A stretch of 64,000 nucleotides of DNA from Hormoscilla sp. GUM202 (GCA_005518205.2 RFFC02000010.1:99315-163314); one strand, 5' to 3'. Positions 39,326 to 49,423 are shown, counted from the first letter of the stretch. Notes: a model not told the origin generated them from the sequence alone. Made by a program: numbers and translations.

Positions 39326-39416
39326 GGTTTTATCCTCCGGTTAAGTTACACTATAATCATAGCACGGATTAGTCGGTATGACACCGACTTTCACCCCCGG
39401 CAGGCTAATATTTATG

Positions 39417-39975
39417 TTATACTAATCCTGAGTAGGAACGCAAAGCAACTGAAGTGACACACTCCAGATTCTGCGGCACTACTGCAGGCAGCCCCAGGAA
39501 CTTGGTACAGGCCCAGACTGCCAACAGCCAGATGCCGTTAGTCAGGTGTCTTTTCAGGAAGCCAAACCATTCTTCAATGGGGAGATCGTTGGCGCTGATG
39601 TTATCCAATTCCTGGGCGCGGACAGATGCCAAGTCTAGGAGCCGGTGCAGGGGGCGGATGGAATAAGTAAGCCGCTAAAGCAATAATGCCGATGCTTTTG
39701 GCTATCTCCGTACCTAGGGTCACCCATGGCAGCTGGCGCAACAAGGCAAGGGTTATTCGGGTTATTCGGTGGAGGTTTTCACCTTGATAGATCAGCCAGC
39801 TGTTGGCACTCACCAGCAGCAGACAGAGCACCGCACCAGTGAGAATCAAAATACTCCTGATGTTCCGGCGCAGACTCTTGAGAGTCGATGTCTCCAGCAA
39901 GAATGGAGAAACCTTGGGCAGATGCAACAGGACAGCGCTAGCGATCCAGTTAAGTAGATAGAGAACCAACAGCAC
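39417..39975 (-). pseudogene. mscS-like channel remnant (duplication copy 2)
   Basis: The first part (39601-39975) holds hydrophobic segments (RSILILTGAVLCLLLVSANS; TEIAKSIGIIALAAYLF) of a mechanosensitive-channel N-terminus. A frameshift near 39630-39650 moves to a second frame (VRAQELDNISAND; WFGFLKRHLTNGIWLLAVWA). The pore and cytoplasmic domains are absent. It is divergent from leuA on the other strand, and its copy-1 counterpart is at 25985-26616. Confidence 0.6.
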
Positions 39976-40096
39976 CAGGCTGAGTTCGGCTAAAATGACT
40001 ATAATTCGCGCCTAGCAGGGTAGTAGATTCCATTAAAGTCAATGTAGGAGTTACAATAAATACGATCGAGTTACCATATTAATTTATCGCGATCCA

Positions 40097-41731
40097 ATGA
40101 AAAATAAACTTACACCAAATCAAGACCGCATCATTATCTTCGATACGACCCTCCGGGATGGAGAACAATGTCCCGGGGCCACTCTGAATGTGGATGAGAA
40201 GTATGCGATCGCCCGGCAACTGGCACGACTGGGTGTGGATGTGATTGAGGCTGGCTTCCCTTATGCTAGTAAAGGTGATTTTGCAGCGGTGCAAAGGATT
40301 GCCTCCCAGGTGGGGACTCCCGATGGCCCGACGATCTGCGGGTTGGCCAGAGCTACGGAGCAAGATATTAAGGCTGCTGGTGAGGCGGTAAAACCTGCGG
40401 CACGCCCCCGCATTCATACGTTTATTGCTACCTCTGACATCCACTTGCAGTATAAGCTGAGAAAGTCAAGGGCTGAGGTGTTGGCAATTACTTCAGAAAT
40501 GGTAGCATATGCTAAGTCCTTTGTGGAGGATGTGGAATTCTCTCCGGAAGATGCGGGCCGCTCGGACCCAGAATTTATCTATGAGGTACTAGAAAGGGCG
40601 ATCGCGGCTGGGGCGACGACGGTGAATATCCCGGATACTGTGGGCTATACTACCCCTGAGGAGTTTGGGGGTTTGATTAGAGGGATAAGAGAAAATGTCC
40701 CGAATATCGATCGGGCGATAATTTCGGTCCACGGTCACAATGATTTGGGCTTGGCGGTGGCCAATTTATTGGCGGCGGTGGAAAATGGGGCCCGACAGTT
40801 GGAATGCACGATTAATGGGATTGGGGAACGGGCCGGTAATGCGGCCCTGGAAGAGTTGGTGATGGCTTTGCACGTGCGGCGTTCCTATTATAATCCTTTC
40901 TTCGGACGCCCAGCGGAGTCTGCGGAACCCCTGACGAAGATTAAGACTCGGGAAATTTACAAGACCTCTCGCTTGGTTTCTAACCTGACGGGGATGCTGG
41001 TGCAGCCAAATAAGGCGATCGTGGGGGCGAATGCTTTTGCCCACGAGTCTGGTATCCACCAAGATGGGGTGCTCAAGCATAAGCTGACTTATGAGATTAT
41101 GGATGCTCAGTCGATCGGTTTGAATGATAATCAGATTATCTTGGGCAAGCATTCGGGTCGGAATGCTTTTGGCACTCGTTTGCGGGAATTGGGATTTGAA
41201 CTTTCGGAGACGGATGTTAATAATGTGTTTCTCAAGTTCAAGGATTTGGCGGATAAGAAGAAGGAAATTACTGACTGGGATTTGGAGGCGATCGTTAATA
41301 ATGAAATCCAGCAAGTCCCGGAAATGTTCCGCTTGGAATTGGTTCAGGTTTCCTGCGGCGACCGTTCGAGTCCGACGGCCACTGTAACGGTCCGCACCCC
41401 CGCCGGGGAGGAACTTACAGATGCGGCGATCGGGACTGGTCCTGTAGATGCGGTTTACAAGGCGATTAACCGCGTGGTAAATGTGCCGAATCAGTTGATT
41501 GAGTTTTCGGTGCAGTCGGTGATGGCGGGTATAGATGCGATCGGGGAAGTGACGATCCGATTGCAGCATGAAGAACAAGTGTTTTCCGGTCATGCTGCCC
41601 ATACGGATATTATTGTAGCTTCCGCCCAGGCTTATGTCAATGCCCTGAATCGCTTGTATACGGCCCAGCAAACGGGCGATCGCCTGCATCCTCAATACGA
41701 ACAAGCGGTTGAGGCGATCGCAGGAGTATAA
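40097..41731 (+). CDS. leuA: 2-isopropylmalate synthase (intact copy)
   Basis: Condenses acetyl-CoA with 2-oxoisovalerate, the first committed step of leucine synthesis. 544 aa. N-terminal catalytic start [16 protein letters not shown], metal ligands in [14 protein letters not shown], the [14 protein letters not shown] motif and a C-terminal regulatory domain ([34 protein letters not shown]) that binds leucine for feedback control. This is the only complete leuA in the window. The start ATG is preceded by a weak ATCGCGATCC leader. The ATPase/DUF4435 pair follows 100 bp downstream in the same direction. Confidence 0.96.
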   Translation: MKNKLTPNQDRIIIFDTTLRDGEQCPGATLNVDEKYAIARQLARLGVDVIEAGFPYASKGDFAAVQRIASQVGTPDGPTICGLARATEQDIKAAGEAVKPAARPRIHTFIATSDIHLQYKLRKSRAEVLAITSEMVAYAKSFVEDVEFSPEDAGRSDPEFIYEVLERAIAAGATTVNIPDTVGYTTPEEFGGLIRGIRENVPNIDRAIISVHGHNDLGLAVANLLAAVENGARQLECTINGIGERAGNAALEELVMALHVRRSYYNPFFGRPAESAEPLTKIKTREIYKTSRLVSNLTGMLVQPNKAIVGANAFAHESGIHQDGVLKHKLTYEIMDAQSIGLNDNQIILGKHSGRNAFGTRLRELGFELSETDVNNVFLKFKDLADKKKEITDWDLEAIVNNEIQQVPEMFRLELVQVSCGDRSSPTATVTVRTPAGEELTDAAIGTGPVDAVYKAINRVVNVPNQLIEFSVQSVMAGIDAIGEVTIRLQHEEQVFSGHAAHTDIIVASAQAYVNALNRLYTAQQTGDRLHPQYEQAVEAIAGV

Positions 41732-41784
41732 TTGTCGGGTGGGCATCGCCCAACACAACCGGGAGGCGATCGCCTCCAGATAGT

Positions 41785-41803
41785 AGGTGGGCATCGCCCA
41801 CCT
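41785..41803. repeat. AGGTGGGCATCGCCCACCT palindrome, left of ariAB copy 2
   Basis: Identical to 28855-28873; the whole leuA-ATPase intergenic stretch is the same in both copies. Confidence 0.7.
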
Positions 41804-41831
41804 TGCCCTACCATTATGGAGATCGAAGACT

Positions 41832-43196
41832 ATGCGAATTCAGCAAATTTCAGTCAGCGGCTTATTTGGAATTTTTGACCATGTGATTCCGTTAAACATG
41901 GGCGATCGGGTCACCATCATGCATGGCCCGAATGGCTTTGGAAAAACGGTAATACTGAGGATGATAAATGGATTTTTTAAATCCCGATACTCAGTGTTTC
42001 GGAATATTCCATTTAGCAAGTTCCGAGTTGAATTTGATAATTGTAGTAGTGTTGAGATAGCCAAAACATCTAACAATAGAGAAAATCGAGATGATCGAAA
42101 TAAGATAACTGTTAAATTCGAGACAGATTCAAATCCGGTTGATTTTAGTCTAAAGAGGAGGAGAATGGATGCTTATGAACTTAATACTTTGGAAGATCTT
42201 TTGGAGGCTATAAAATCTACGCTTTTCCGAGTAGGTACTAGAAAATGGAGGGATAGGACCACTGGAGAGATTCTTTATTTAGCAGATGTACTAGATCGTT
42301 TTGAAGATTTCTTGCCATCAGAGATTACAAGTTTAGAAGAGAGTCCTAAGTGGATAAAAAATCTGAAGAGTGAGATTGATGTTCGTCTCATAAAAACAGA
42401 ACGCCTGGTCAACTTTGTTCGTAATCGTTCTTCCCAATCCTATAATGCAACAGGTTCGACGTTCCCAACTGTATTAGCATATTCTAAAGAGATTGCAAAA
42501 CTTATGCGAGACAAGTTTACTGAATATGGTACAATATCTCAATCTCTTGATAGAACGTTTCCGGTAAGAGTGGTAAAACAGCAATCATCAAAAAAATGGA
42601 CAGATGAAGAACTCCGTCATCAACTAAATGAACTTGACAAGACGCGCGATCGGCTGATAGAAGTGGGTCTATTGAATAAGGATGAAAACCGAGACTTTCA
42701 GTTCCAGCCTGAAGCTATAGATGAAACGACCAGAAAGATATTATTAGTATATCTTGAGGATATGAAAAAAAAATTGAATGTTTTTAGTGACATAGAAAAA
42801 AGACTCTCCTTGTTAAGGAGAATAATTAACAAAAAAATTGCTTATTCCTATAAAGAGATGAATTTTAGCAAGGAGAAAGGATTTGTTTTAACAAGCTGTT
42901 ATCATCCCTCCTCACCCTCCGATCCTAAAAAACTTTCGCCAACTGATTTATCATCGGGCGAACAACATGAGTTGGTTCTTTTCTATGAACTACTATTTAA
43001 GGTTAAACCTGACTCTTTAGTTTTGATTGATGAACCAGAACTATCTCTTCACGTAGGATGGCAGGTTGAGTTTTTAAGGGATTTACAAGAAATAACAAAG
43101 CTGGCAGACTTAGATATTCTCATGGCGACTCATTCTCCAGATATTATTCAAGACCGCTGGGATTTGACTGTTGAACTGAAAGGACCAAAAAGGTGA
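41832..43196 (+). CDS. ABC-type AAA ATPase, AriA-like (copy 2)
   Basis: 454 aa, the same protein sequence as the ATPase at 28902-30266, with the same upstream sequence, start and overlap with the next gene. Walker A, signature, Walker B and switch histidine are all intact. Its partner effector here is broken after about 98 codons, so this ATPase could only act with the intact AriB-like protein of copy 1 or as an orphan. Confidence 0.85.
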   Translation: MRIQQISVSGLFGIFDHVIPLNMGDRVTIMHGPNGFGKTVILRMINGFFKSRYSVFRNIPFSKFRVEFDNCSSVEIAKTSNNRENRDDRNKITVKFETDSNPVDFSLKRRRMDAYELNTLEDLLEAIKSTLFRVGTRKWRDRTTGEILYLADVLDRFEDFLPSEITSLEESPKWIKNLKSEIDVRLIKTERLVNFVRNRSSQSYNATGSTFPTVLAYSKEIAKLMRDKFTEYGTISQSLDRTFPVRVVKQQSSKKWTDEELRHQLNELDKTRDRLIEVGLLNKDENRDFQFQPEAIDETTRKILLVYLEDMKKKLNVFSDIEKRLSLLRRIINKKIAYSYKEMNFSKEKGFVLTSCYHPSSPSDPKKLSPTDLSSGEQHELVLFYELLFKVKPDSLVLIDEPELSLHVGWQVEFLRDLQEITKLADLDILMATHSPDIIQDRWDLTVELKGPKR

Positions 43197-43488
43197 GAGA
43201 ATTTCTTTCGGATGACCGTGATGCGAACAAAATCAGATTACTAAGAAGCCGTTTTTCAGGGACTTTCTTGTTGGTAGAAGGTAGTTCGGACAAAATTTTC
43301 TACCAGCGCTTTGTTGACAAGCATGCTTGTGAATTGGTCTGTGTTTCGGGAAAACCTTCTAGCAAGCTACGTGTTATTGCCGTTCTGGAAATTTTAGAGA
43401 AATCAAGCTTTCAGGGAGTTTTGGCAATTGTTGATGCAGATTTCGATCGTTTGGAAACTTCACTACATAACAGTCTTAACCTGCTGCG

Positions 43489-44762
43489 CTGGGGGGGCGA
43501 CATGAAGGCTAGGATGTATACCTGATAAGGGTTACAGCCTTCTTGCCTCGTGCATAATAGATCTTCTTTTCTGGACTTAACTTCATTAATTCATCTACAA
43601 TATCAGCATAAAAATCTACGGATTTAAGCCAATCTTTGCCTCTGGAACCTATATAAAATGCGCTGTGACGTCTTTCACGGCGTCCTGCTTCTTTTACACG
43701 ACCAACATAACAAGTAACACCTTTTTGTTTGATTTCTTCTCCCATTACAATTGAGCTGGTGTAAGCAATTGTAATTAACAGGATTAAAACTACTAAGCGA
43801 TCGCCAGTTAATCCAGTTCTTTCAATATTGTATCCACCTAAAGTCTCTAAACATTTCCTCAATTCCAAAACGGTTTTCATAAGCTTTTAAGGCCAACTCT
43901 AAAGTGACAAAGTTAGTAATAATAAACCATCCCTCTTCTGCCTGCCATCCTCTATACTTTCGTTTCCATTTACAAGCAATGTTAGCTCCTTGAAAGCCTT
44001 TGGTTTTGGTGATTTTTACACCCTTTAAATATAACGACATTCCCGGATATAATCCTACATCTCTTAATTTTTTCCAAACATCAGAGGAGATTTCAATATA
44101 TTCATTTTTCCTCAAACGTAGACAGAAGTATACTTTTAGGCTAGATAACCACGAAGCTAAATCTACATTGCAGAATTCCCGATCGCCCAAAACAACGACT
44201 TGATAATTGCTAAGTAAATCCAATACCTTATAGAGAACTTGTTGTTGCTCTGATAAATTACTGCTTCCTTTTTTATTCAATAGTTCAAAATAAATTGGTA
44301 TTGCTCGATTTTGATAATGAAAACTCACCATTAATAAATTTATACAACCCCATTTTGTCCTATCTATAATTACTTCAACGACCTGTTTATTATCGAAAAA
44401 TATCAACAATAATTGACTTAAGATCGGAAACCCGATCGTTTCTAAATTTAATGCTGGCAAAGATAAAAAGCGTTGAAGTTTTTTTCGGCGACTTTCAAAC
44501 TTAATTGGCTGTGGAAATAAATTGGCAAGTTCTTCTAATCGCACCCAGCGATGCTCAGAGATTAAAGAAATCAAAATGATCGACATATAATATTGAGGTT
44601 TAGTTAAATGTTTGACGATGTGGTCTTGGTAAAAATCTGGGAGAACTTTCATAATTTTTAACCCTTATCTACTTTTCTAGTCTAGCAAGTCCATCTTTTT
44701 TTGTCAACATCGTCTCAACACCTTATCCTGTAAGGTTTTCAGCTTGCATGTCGCCCCCCCAG
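43489..44762 (-). mobile_element. IS4-family element
   Basis: 1274 bp bounded by perfect inverted repeats CTGGGGGGGCGACATG / CATGTCGCCCCCCCAG. Compared with the intact gene at 30560, no target duplication is present and eight bases are lost, suggesting a deletion on insertion or afterwards. Confidence 0.9.
43509..44652 (-). pseudogene. IS4-family transposase, frameshifted
   Basis: 276 aa (43822-44652) carry VVEVIIDRTKWGC (first D), VVVLGDREFCN (second D) and AYENRFGIEEMFRDF (the YREK-region E). The frame then breaks near 43825 and continues in the next frame (GGYNIERTGLTGDRLVVLIL) to 43509. The family normally has one unbroken gene, so this element probably cannot move by itself. Confidence 0.88.
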
Positions 44763-44975
44763 GTCATGACTTGGAAACCATGCTGTTAGACTCGCCCGCC
44801 CTCGATAAGGTGATTGCTGAGTTCGGATCCCAGGAGAAAATTGCTAAGTTTAATCGAGATGTGAGAACAGCATTACTTGAAGCAGGAATGTCGGTTGGTT
44901 ACAGCTTGTTCAGGAAACAAGTAGAACATTTTTGTGCTAAACTAGAGCTATACTCAATGCAGACCTTATTCAGCT

Positions 44976-45957
44976 ATGGGACGTTACTCTCTGGACCTTA
45001 GACAAAAAGTCGTCACTGCTTATAAATTGGGCAAAGGCTCGAGGAGGCAACTTGCCGAGCAGTTTATGCTCAGTCCTGCTACTGTTCATAGTTATATAAA
45101 ACAATATCGAGAAACGCAAGATCTAACCCCTAAAAAACCCGGCCCCAAACGTCCGGGCAAGCTAGAAGCCTATCGAGACTTGATCGTGAAGATGGTAAAA
45201 GATTACCCAGATTGTCCGGTAGGCTGAGGGAACATCTGTTAAATGAGCAGGATGTTTATGTCAGTGTAGGGGGGATGTGTGAGTTCCTAAAAAAAGAAGG
45301 CTTAACTCTTAAAAAAAAACTTACCGGGCAGAAAAAGTAGCAACTCCAGCAGTTCAACAGCAGCGAGTTGATTACCGAGAGCGGGTTCGAGATGTCCCAC
45401 AGGGAAAATTGATATTTATTGATGAGGCAGCTTTCTGGATAGGGATGAGTCGCGAAATGGCCAGGTCGTGTCCGAGAGCGCCGGTGGGCGTCTCTGGACA
45501 CGAGAGTGAAAAAGGTAAAAAGGCATTCTATTTAAGACCATTTTATAAGGGCAGGAAAATGACGTTAATCGGAGCAATAAGTATTGAAAGGGTTGTGGCG
45601 AAAAAAGCAATTAAAGGCTCTATGAAAGGTAAGGATTTTAAGGATTTTGTTGAACATGACCTGGTGGAGAAGCTGAATCCCGGGGATGTGGTAGTTATGG
45701 ATAACCTTAATATCCATAAAATGAAAGGTATCGAAGAACTGATAGTCGCTACGGGAGCAAGAGTAGAATATTTATCACCCTACTCACCAGACTTCAATCC
45801 TATTGAGATGTTGTGGTCAACGGTTAAGTCACTGGTCAGAATGTTCCCAACACGAGCAATGGAGGCGCTAGAAAAGTTAATTGAACTTGCTCTAATGCTG
45901 ATTGGAACAAATACGTTTAAAAACTGGTTTACTAAATGCTGTTATTGTACTAGCTAA
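44976..45957 (+). pseudogene. IS630-family transposase, copy A, two frame changes
   Basis: Frame 1 (44976-45227): helix-turn-helix YSLDLRQKVVTAYKLGKGSR, RQLAEQFMLSPATVHSYIKQ. It changes near 45222 to RLREHLLNEQDVYVSVGG, and again at an A9 tract (about 45309-45319) to the DDE part: GKLIFIDEAAFWIGM, DVVVMDNLNIHKMKG, YSPDFNPIEMLWS. The A-tract change may be the programmed frameshift known in IS630 elements; the first one is less expected. A palindrome adds about 12 residues at 45467-45502. Both copies share all of these. Confidence 0.85.
45467..45502. repeat. CGTGTCC palindrome inside IS630 transposase A
   Basis: CGTGTCCGAGAGCGCCGG / TGGGCGTCTCTGGACACG, 36 bp, in frame (12 codons) in the DDE domain. 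Related to the palindrome in mnmC at 23123-23164. Also present in copy B. Confidence 0.7.
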
Positions 45958-45974
45958 CTTGTGAACAATATGTA

Positions 45975-46048
45975 AGTTATTATTGCACTATCTACGTTAT
46001 AATTCTGTACCGGTACCTATTTAAATCATCCCGTAATTGTGCAACGCC
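45975..46048 (+). mobile_element. Detached end of IS1-family copy 2
   Basis: Matches the left end of IS1 copy 1 (27458-27532) in reverse, ending GCACGAAT-free terminal ..ATTGTGCAACGCC at 46048. It is the missing 74 bp of the element whose body is at 53684-54479, moved here by the inversion. The outer flank TTCAAATA (46049-46056) is the inverted target duplicate of TATTTGAA at 54480-54487. Confidence 0.92.
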
Positions 46049-46139
46049 TTCAAATATCTGTGAATCAACGAAAAATCAACATTTTCTTCACCCCCTCATC
46101 ACTTTACCCAAAATTTGTTCTACTGGACCGATGCTCTAG
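46049..46139. mobile_element. MITE (CTAGAGCATCGGTCCA end), part 1
   Basis: Ends TGGACCGATGCTCTAG at 46139. With 54480-54522 it reconstitutes a MITE of about 126 bp of the same terminal-repeat family as 10197-10402; an IS1 element had inserted into it before the inversion. Confidence 0.85.
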
Positions 46140-46513
46140 CTGTCAGGTATTTGTAAATTTGTCCCCGCCGTCGTGCAAAACCTACAAGGATTTTTCCCAT
46201 TTCGCCCGTTCGGGAAGTCGGAACCTGTGGGGCACTTGCCAGTAAATCTCTTGTTTTTCTAGTCTAGCATAGTTTTTGGCTTACGGAACATATTTTAACT
46301 CGTTAATCATTTATCTATAACTTATGAAAAGGTATAACTTATAGCTAAAATTCTAATATTTTTAGTCGGTTGAAAACCGACACAAAGCTGAGTTACCTGG
46401 CGACCGCCTGGTAACGCGGGGTTAAAACCCCTGCGTGGTAACTATTGTGACGTAATTTATCTATATCAATGTATAATTACTGAGTTTTGGGATCGCCCTG
46501 GCCACTCTGGCAG
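46140..46513. other. AT-rich gap without recognised gene
   Basis: No supported coding sequence. A hairpin-like GTCGGTTGAAAACCGAC lies near 46371-46387 and a GGTAACGCGGGGTTAAAACC stretch near 46411. Confidence 0.4.
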
Positions 46514-46663
46514 CGAGTTACTCCAAGGAATGAGTGAGTTACTCCTTGGAGTAACTGAGTACTTGAGTACTTAAGTACTGAGTCACGCCAAAGAATAACT
46601 GAGTTACTCCACGGAGTCAGCTTCCACTCCAAGGAATGAGTGAGTCACTCCACAAAATAACTG
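46514..46663. repeat. Array of GAGTTACTCCAAGGAATGAG-like repeats
   Basis: ACTCCAAGGAATGAGTGAGT followed by Y-ACTCC occurs at 46520-46545 and 46626-46651, with partial and inverted units between (TTACTCCTTGGAGTAACTGA, GTTACTCCACGGAGTCAG, GAGTACTTAAGTAC). The units overlap as small palindromes. Spacing is irregular and there are no unique spacers, so it is not a CRISPR array. Confidence 0.7.
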
Positions 46664-46766
46664 TTTTTATGTTCCAGAGCAACAATCGCCGCCCGAATCC
46701 TGCTTCCTGGTAGCTTTCAAAGCGAAGGGCAAAAAAACTGTTCCAACCTAATTCCTCTAGGTTCAT
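46660..46766 (-). pseudogene. rsgA (ribosome small subunit GTPase) 5' remnant
   Basis: From the ATG at 46766: MNLEELGWNSFFALRFESYQ then, after a frameshift, AAIVALEHKNSYFV. This matches the usual RsgA N-terminus (LGWN.FF..F..Y ... A.V..EH.N.Y). The rest of the gene, including the GTPase, is absent; the repeat array starts where it ends. Confidence 0.6.
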
Positions 46767-46829
46767 TGAAGTTTCCTCTAGGCAATTGCTTGTAACGGCA
46801 ACACTCACAGAGGAAAGTGCATAGTAAAG

Positions 46830-47151
46830 CGCGCTTTGCGCTTACTACAAAGTGCGGAAGTTTGTCTTCGTTTCTTACTATCCACACGCTGTGAATAATA
46901 GCCGTTTTATTTCCGCGATTCATGGAAAAATTAATAATGTATTTTTGTCCGTACTGGTTGGCTTTATCGGGAATTGCATCATAATTTTTTACCGCTTTTA
47001 ATAATGCGGCTTTGAGTTATTCGACATCATCTACGTCAAGATCGAGGGCCGCCTTAAATACACGAGCTTTGTGTTGACCATCTCCATGATTTTGATTGAG
47101 ACAATAACCTGTAAGTTTGCGAGAGTCAATGACGGCTTTTGGAAGTTTCAC
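46830..47151 (-). pseudogene. DUF6883-like small protein, degenerate
   Basis: From the GTG at 47151: KLPKAVIDSRKLTGYCLNQN, GDGQHKARVFKAALDLDVDD, an in-frame TAA, then KAVKNYDAIPDKANQYGQKY and HSVWIVRNEDKLPHF. The pattern (LP.A..D.RKL..YCLN..H..G.HKARVF; YGQ.Y; WIVR..E) is that of DUF6883, a family often found beside DUF4926 or toxin-like genes. The stop and a mini-repeat at the end make it non-functional. Confidence 0.6.
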
Positions 47152-47390
47152 TTTATCACCCCAATTATATAGCGTTTCTCAAACAAATTAAGTCGTCTAA
47201 TAAATTACTGTCAAAAATAATTATAATTTTATTTCGGCAAATTCAATGCGCTACAGCTTAATAGGCTTTCATCCTCTACTCTTCCAAGAAAACTGTCTAA
47301 TCTATCATAACACAGTTATTTTAGAGTTGCAGATGGGAAAGTGAGCGATCGCATCTCCAGATGAGGCGATCGCTTAGCGCTAAAGCGCAA
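47152..47390. other. AT-rich gap without recognised gene
   Basis: Nothing coding is supported. Two GCGATCGC sites and an AT-rich tract separate the DUF6883 remnant from the DUF1501 pseudogene. Confidence 0.4.
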
Positions 47391-48310
47391 CTACAAACTG
47401 AGACTGCGTTTGTAGTTATAATTAGGGAAAACCCGGGCCAGATGTCGCCCATTCAGTTGCAGATGTTGGCCGAGAATAGAGGCGATCGCATCTCGGAAAT
47501 CAGTAGTCACGGCCAAGTCCCGTCCGGCAAACAACTGGGACTCTGCCAAACCTCACCATAGACTTTACCACCGCGAAGATCGCCGCCCAAGATCCACATG
47601 ACATTACCATGTCCGTGGTCGGTGCCACGGTTACCATTTTCCCGCACAGTCCGACCAAATTCCGACATTACCAGAATCACTGTATCGGCATAAAGAGACC
47701 CCAATTCTCTGACTAAAGTGGCTAAACTTTCTCCCAAAGGTTTTAAGTTTCTGGCTAGAGGTGGCTACTGACCTTGACTGCTGCCTTGGTTGACGTGGGT
47801 ATCCCATCCACCCAAGGCTAAAAATGCTAATTGCGCTTGAGAATCACCCACCATCACTCGTGCTAGCTTTTGCATATCCCCAGCAGCATTGACTGGAGAT
47901 GGGGCACCCCGGTTAGCTGACATCATTTCCGACTGTAGATCCCCTAGCAGCAACTCCCTGGCCTCCCGACCTTCCTGATAAGCTTTGCTGATGGCATCGT
48001 CCCCGCTGTACAGGCGATCGAACCCTGCATTAATTCGAGTAAAGTCTACAGGCATTGGACTGGCGGCATTTCTTCCCAAAGGTAAATTTGCCACAGGCAT
48101 TTTTCCCGTAAGAATGCGGGGAGTTGTGCCGCCCAAATTCACAGCTTGAGCAGGAGTCCCTTTGGGAAGAGTTGCTAACAGTCGATTCATCCAGCCATCG
48201 GTAGTGCTTTTCTCCCCTGGAGTGCCACTTTCCATGTAGTCCTGGGCATCAAAATGAGAGCGCGTTTCATCTGGGGAACCGCAAGCGTGGATAAATGCTA
48301 AACTGCGATT
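47391..48310 (-). pseudogene. DUF1501 protein, N-terminally deleted and frameshifted
   Basis: Reading leftward: LAFIHACGSPDETRSHFDAQ, DYMESGTPGEKSTTDGWMNR, then AFLALGGWDTHVNQGSSQGQ. A frame change near 47760 leads to LYADTVILVMSEFGRTVREN, HGHGNVMWILGGDLRGGKVY, and another near 47535 leads to FAGRDLAVTTDFRDAIASIL, ending at 47391. These blocks are the DUF1501 (sulfatase-like, Tat-exported) family. The N-terminus was lost in the deletion that fuses it to the DUF1800 gene at about 48310. Confidence 0.85.
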
Positions 48311-49268
48311 TTGCTAATTTGTAACTAATGTGACGGGCGGTGCTAGGATGGCTAGCTAATATATCTAAAGCTCGTTCTCCCTCTGCGATCCCGCTACCCT
48401 TAATGGTAGTTCCCAGGAAGACTTTATCACTGAAATCGTGACGATTAGCATCGAAATGAAAGCCGCTGTTGTTTCCTGCTTGTCGAGGGGAACGAGTCAT
48501 GCTCCATCCCGTAAAGATGCGAGCTAAAGCGACAATATCATCCTGACTGTAGCCACCATCTACCCCCAGAGTATGCAGTTCCATTAATTCCCGGGCATAG
48601 TTCTCGTTCAGACCGCGAAATTTCCCACGGGGGCGCTTGCTGTTTGGAGCCGAATTCAGCCAGTTATCCAGATAGAATAGCATGGCGGGATGACGGGCGG
48701 TGGCTCCTAATAAATCCCGAAAATGACTGAAAACATGAGGTCGGATGGCTTCCCGTTCGTAGGCCCCCACCCAGAGGCGACTCAACCCATTACCTGCAAA
48801 CACGTTAAAGTGGTTGAACCAGAATTCTACCATCACTTCTTCTAGTTGCCGATCGCTCCCGATCGCCCTCCTTAACCGCGCTTCCACAGACTGATCGAAG
48901 ACCTTGCGAGTCCACATGCGGGAGTTGCGGCGCTTTTCCTGAGGAGACTGTTGACTACCTTGCTGTAGAGTAGGATTCTTCAACAGTGCGACTGGACTCA
49001 TCTGTAAAGTTTCTAACCCATCCAGTTGGCGGCGCAACTGGACCGAATAGGGGATAGATTCCGGTTGCAGCTGGGATTGAATGTAAGCTTTGATACCTGT
49101 GGCTGCAATGCGATCGATATCCCCCGGACGAGGACCAAAGCTGAGACGATTGAGAACATGCAGAATTTTGGGGTCAACTTGAGCTGCGGCGCAACTGTGA
49201 CTGGGGAGTCCGAACCACAGAATGACCCCTAAGAGAAAAGGTACAAACCAGTATTTTGGCGACAACAT
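48311..49268 (-). pseudogene. DUF1800 protein, C-terminally deleted
   Basis: Starts at 49268 with a signal peptide (KYWFVPFLLGVILWFGLPSH). DUF1800 blocks follow: ILHVLNRLSFGPRPGDIDRI, EVMVEFWFNHFNVF, LDNWLNSAPNSKRPRGKFRG, NENYARELMELHTLGVDGGY and HISYKLAKS. The family usually continues for another 100-200 residues; here it stops at the deletion junction and runs out of frame into DUF1501. DUF1800 and DUF1501 genes are normally adjacent, so one deletion removed the end of the first and the start of the second. Confidence 0.87.
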
Positions 49269-49423
49269 GGGGAAACCTACTCATTTCTAATAGTTTAGAC
49301 GCAGAGTTTCAGCCTGAGTTTCAGAACTCTGGGATCGGACCTTAATATTTCTAGTACATTTGACAATCTGACTGAGATCTATTATCATGGATATATCCAG
49401 CCTATATCGATGGAGTCAAAAAC

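Larger units (their letters stand above)
43193..44901 (+). pseudogene. DUF4435 TOPRIM-like effector, 5' and middle pieces (copy 2, broken)
   Basis: 43193-43488 repeats the start of the intact gene (30263 on) including E29 and the VDADFD cluster. An IS4-type element (43489-44762) then interrupts it, and 8 bp (CACAGACA in copy 1) are missing at the joint. 44763-44901 continues with DLETMLLDSPALDKV to AGMSVGY, where an IS630 element begins. The last third lies at 52185-52610 on the minus strand. Expression could at most give a truncated 110-aa product. Confidence 0.92.
44902..45972 (+). mobile_element. IS630-family element, copy A
   Basis: 1071 bp, ends CAGCTTGTTCAGGAAACAAG and ..CTTGTGAACAATATG. 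TA lies at 44900-44901 and 45973-45974. The left side abuts the broken ariB, while the right side abuts an end fragment of the IS1-type element. Copy B (52611-53681) is the same length and inverted. The mismatched flanks show that the two copies have recombined. Confidence 0.93.

Noticed and set aside
40766..41794. Long minus-strand open frame (342 codons) opposite leuA
   Set aside because: It is the complement of the well-supported leuA gene. Its residues (Arg/His/Leu-rich) show no family pattern, and the same frame appears opposite the leuA copy at 26.9-28.9 kb.
43822..44652. IS4 transposase as intact gene
   Set aside because: The frame ends right after the YREK region, and the remaining C-terminus continues in another frame.
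46514..46663. Possible CRISPR array
   Set aside because: The repeats are irregularly spaced, partly inverted and have no unique spacers; no cas genes are in the window.
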